NCBI GenBank assembly: GCA_021826485.1
Contig: JAKAZX010000013.1
Coordinates: 1-21,921, forward strand
Origin: Pseudomonadota bacterium
GTDB taxonomy: Bacteria > Pseudomonadota > Alphaproteobacteria > Acetobacterales > Acetobacteraceae
Length of the DNA: 21,921 nucleotides
Direction of reading: 5' to 3'
Numbering within the stretch: the first letter of the stretch is position 1; each line of letters begins with the position of its first letter. Both the position numbers and the translations under genes were made by a program. The notes under the pieces were generated by a model, which ran no database searches, had not been told where the DNA came from, and saw only the letters and a program-made list of their open reading frames with translations. Of this stretch, positions 21,384 through 21,921 are shown piece by piece.

Positions 21384-21414
21384 CCTCCTCCGTCCGCCGA
21401 ACTGCCGGAGGAGG
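21384..21414 (+). promoter_or_regulatory. Perfect 9-bp stem masking the ribosome binding site of the last gene
   Basis: CCTCCTCCG (21384-21392) is the exact complement of CGGAGGAGG (21406-21414), which contains the Shine-Dalgarno sequence of the [2Fe-2S] subunit gene. The loop is 13 bases. In RNA this would block ribosome binding until opened. A weak promoter pair (TTGGAT 21355-21360, TGCTAA 21378-21383) would start RNA near 21390 and cut the left arm, so the element works as RNA only if transcription begins further upstream. Confidence 0.45.
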
Positions 21415-21420
21415 GACCGC

Positions 21421-21921
21421 ATGGGCAGCTTCGCCCTGACCCGCCGCGCCCTGCTGGAGGGCGCCGTGATGGTGGGCGCCGCCGCGCGCTGGCCGCGCGC
21501 CGCCCGGGCCGCCACCGTGTCCGACGCCACCGTTCCAGCCGCCGCTGCCCCGGCCGCGCTCGATATCGTGCTGCAGGTGAACGGGCATGAGCGGCGGCTG
21601 GCGATCGAGCCGAACGTCACCCTGCTCGATGCCCTGCGCGAGCGGCTGGCGCTGACCGGCACCAAGAAGGGCTGCGACCGCGGGGCCTGCGGGGCCTGCA
21701 CCGTGCATGTGGACGGCCGGCGGGTGAATGCCTGCCTGACGCTCGCCGCGCGCTGCCAGGGCCGCGCCATCACCACGATCGAGGGCCTGGCCGGCGGCGC
21801 CGACCACGAATTCAGCCCGGACGAGCCACTGCACCCGATGCAGGCCGCCTTCCTGCACCATGACGCGTTCCAGTGCGGCTACTGCACGCCGGGCCAGATC
21901 ATGTCCGCGGTCGCGCTGTTG
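21421..21921 (+). CDS. [2Fe-2S] subunit of a PaoA/YagT-type molybdenum oxidoreductase (3' end missing)
   Basis: The first 167 codons are present and the gene runs off the window. A Tat signal, LTRRALLEGAVMVGAAARWP with R8-R9, should be cleaved near ARA (about residue 30), so the enzyme is periplasmic. The plant-type ferredoxin domain has C85, C90, C93 and C105 (KKGCDRGACGACTVHVDG). The second domain begins with C152 and C155 in FQCGYCTPGQIMSA. This is the small subunit of the xanthine oxidase family; the exported form matches PaoA/YagT, which works with FAD and molybdopterin subunits on aldehydes or N-heterocycles. Those subunits should follow beyond the edge. GGAGGAGGG precedes the ATG and lies inside a strong stem. 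Confidence 0.93.
   Translation, partial: MGSFALTRRALLEGAVMVGAAARWPRAARAATVSDATVPAAAAPAALDIVLQVNGHERRLAIEPNVTLLDALRERLALTGTKKGCDRGACGACTVHVDGRRVNACLTLAARCQGRAITTIEGLAGGADHEFSPDEPLHPMQAAFLHHDAFQCGYCTPGQIMSAVALL

Noticed and set aside
1..21921. CRISPR arrays, insertion sequences, integrases, tRNA or rRNA genes
   Set aside because: No regularly spaced repeats, transposase or integrase motifs, terminal repeats, or tRNA/rRNA signatures were seen on either strand.

Overview
The window is high-GC DNA packed with short, often overlapping genes. It reads as the chromosome of an alphaproteobacterium, most likely Rhodospirillales/Acetobacteraceae. That placement is an inference from overall protein character, the Hsp20-DUF1150 pair, the dapF-mtaB-ftsY operon, the adjacent def-fmt genes and the NodT-type efflux operon; no rRNA or marker gene confirms it. 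I see no tRNA, rRNA, insertion sequence, integrase or CRISPR array. No gap between genes exceeds 220 bases.

Layout. Positions 1-68 hold the last codons of an unidentified gene. Next is a minus-strand heat-shock pair (hsp20, DUF1150) whose 5' leader has the features of a ROSE RNA thermometer. A plus-strand cluster follows: peptide deformylase (def), methionyl-tRNA formyltransferase (fmt) and an N-formylglutamate amidohydrolase-like enzyme. A minus-strand redox operon comes next: short-chain dehydrogenase, zinc alcohol dehydrogenase and a CBS-pair protein. From 5922 to 6849 lies a visibly less GC-rich plus-strand cassette: a three-helix membrane protein of unknown function and two small unknown proteins.

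The middle part has the minus-strand operon dapF-mtaB-ftsY, with 4-base and 1-base overlaps and an apparently leaderless start, then an exported DUF3237 protein and a lipoprotein with two retropepsin-like aspartic protease motifs. A TetR regulator faces a complete tripartite RND efflux operon (outer membrane factor, adaptor, permease); a 24-base operator-like dyad lies between them.

The right part has, on the minus strand, cysK, a small lipoprotein and a periplasmic Cache-domain protein. On the plus strand are an Rrf2 regulator divergent from cysK, a 1-Cys peroxiredoxin with an extended -10 promoter, and the start of a Tat-exported [2Fe-2S] subunit of a PaoA/YagT-type molybdenum oxidoreductase, cut by the window end.

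The most interesting material is regulatory: the ROSE-type leader of hsp20, a perfect 9-bp stem that masks the ribosome binding site of the last gene, a six-codon cysteine-ending upstream ORF overlapping the Rrf2 start, the leaderless dapF start, the TetR dyad, and hairpins that overlap or abut many stop codons. The only candidate for an undescribed gene system is the 5922-6849 cassette. I cannot assign it a function.
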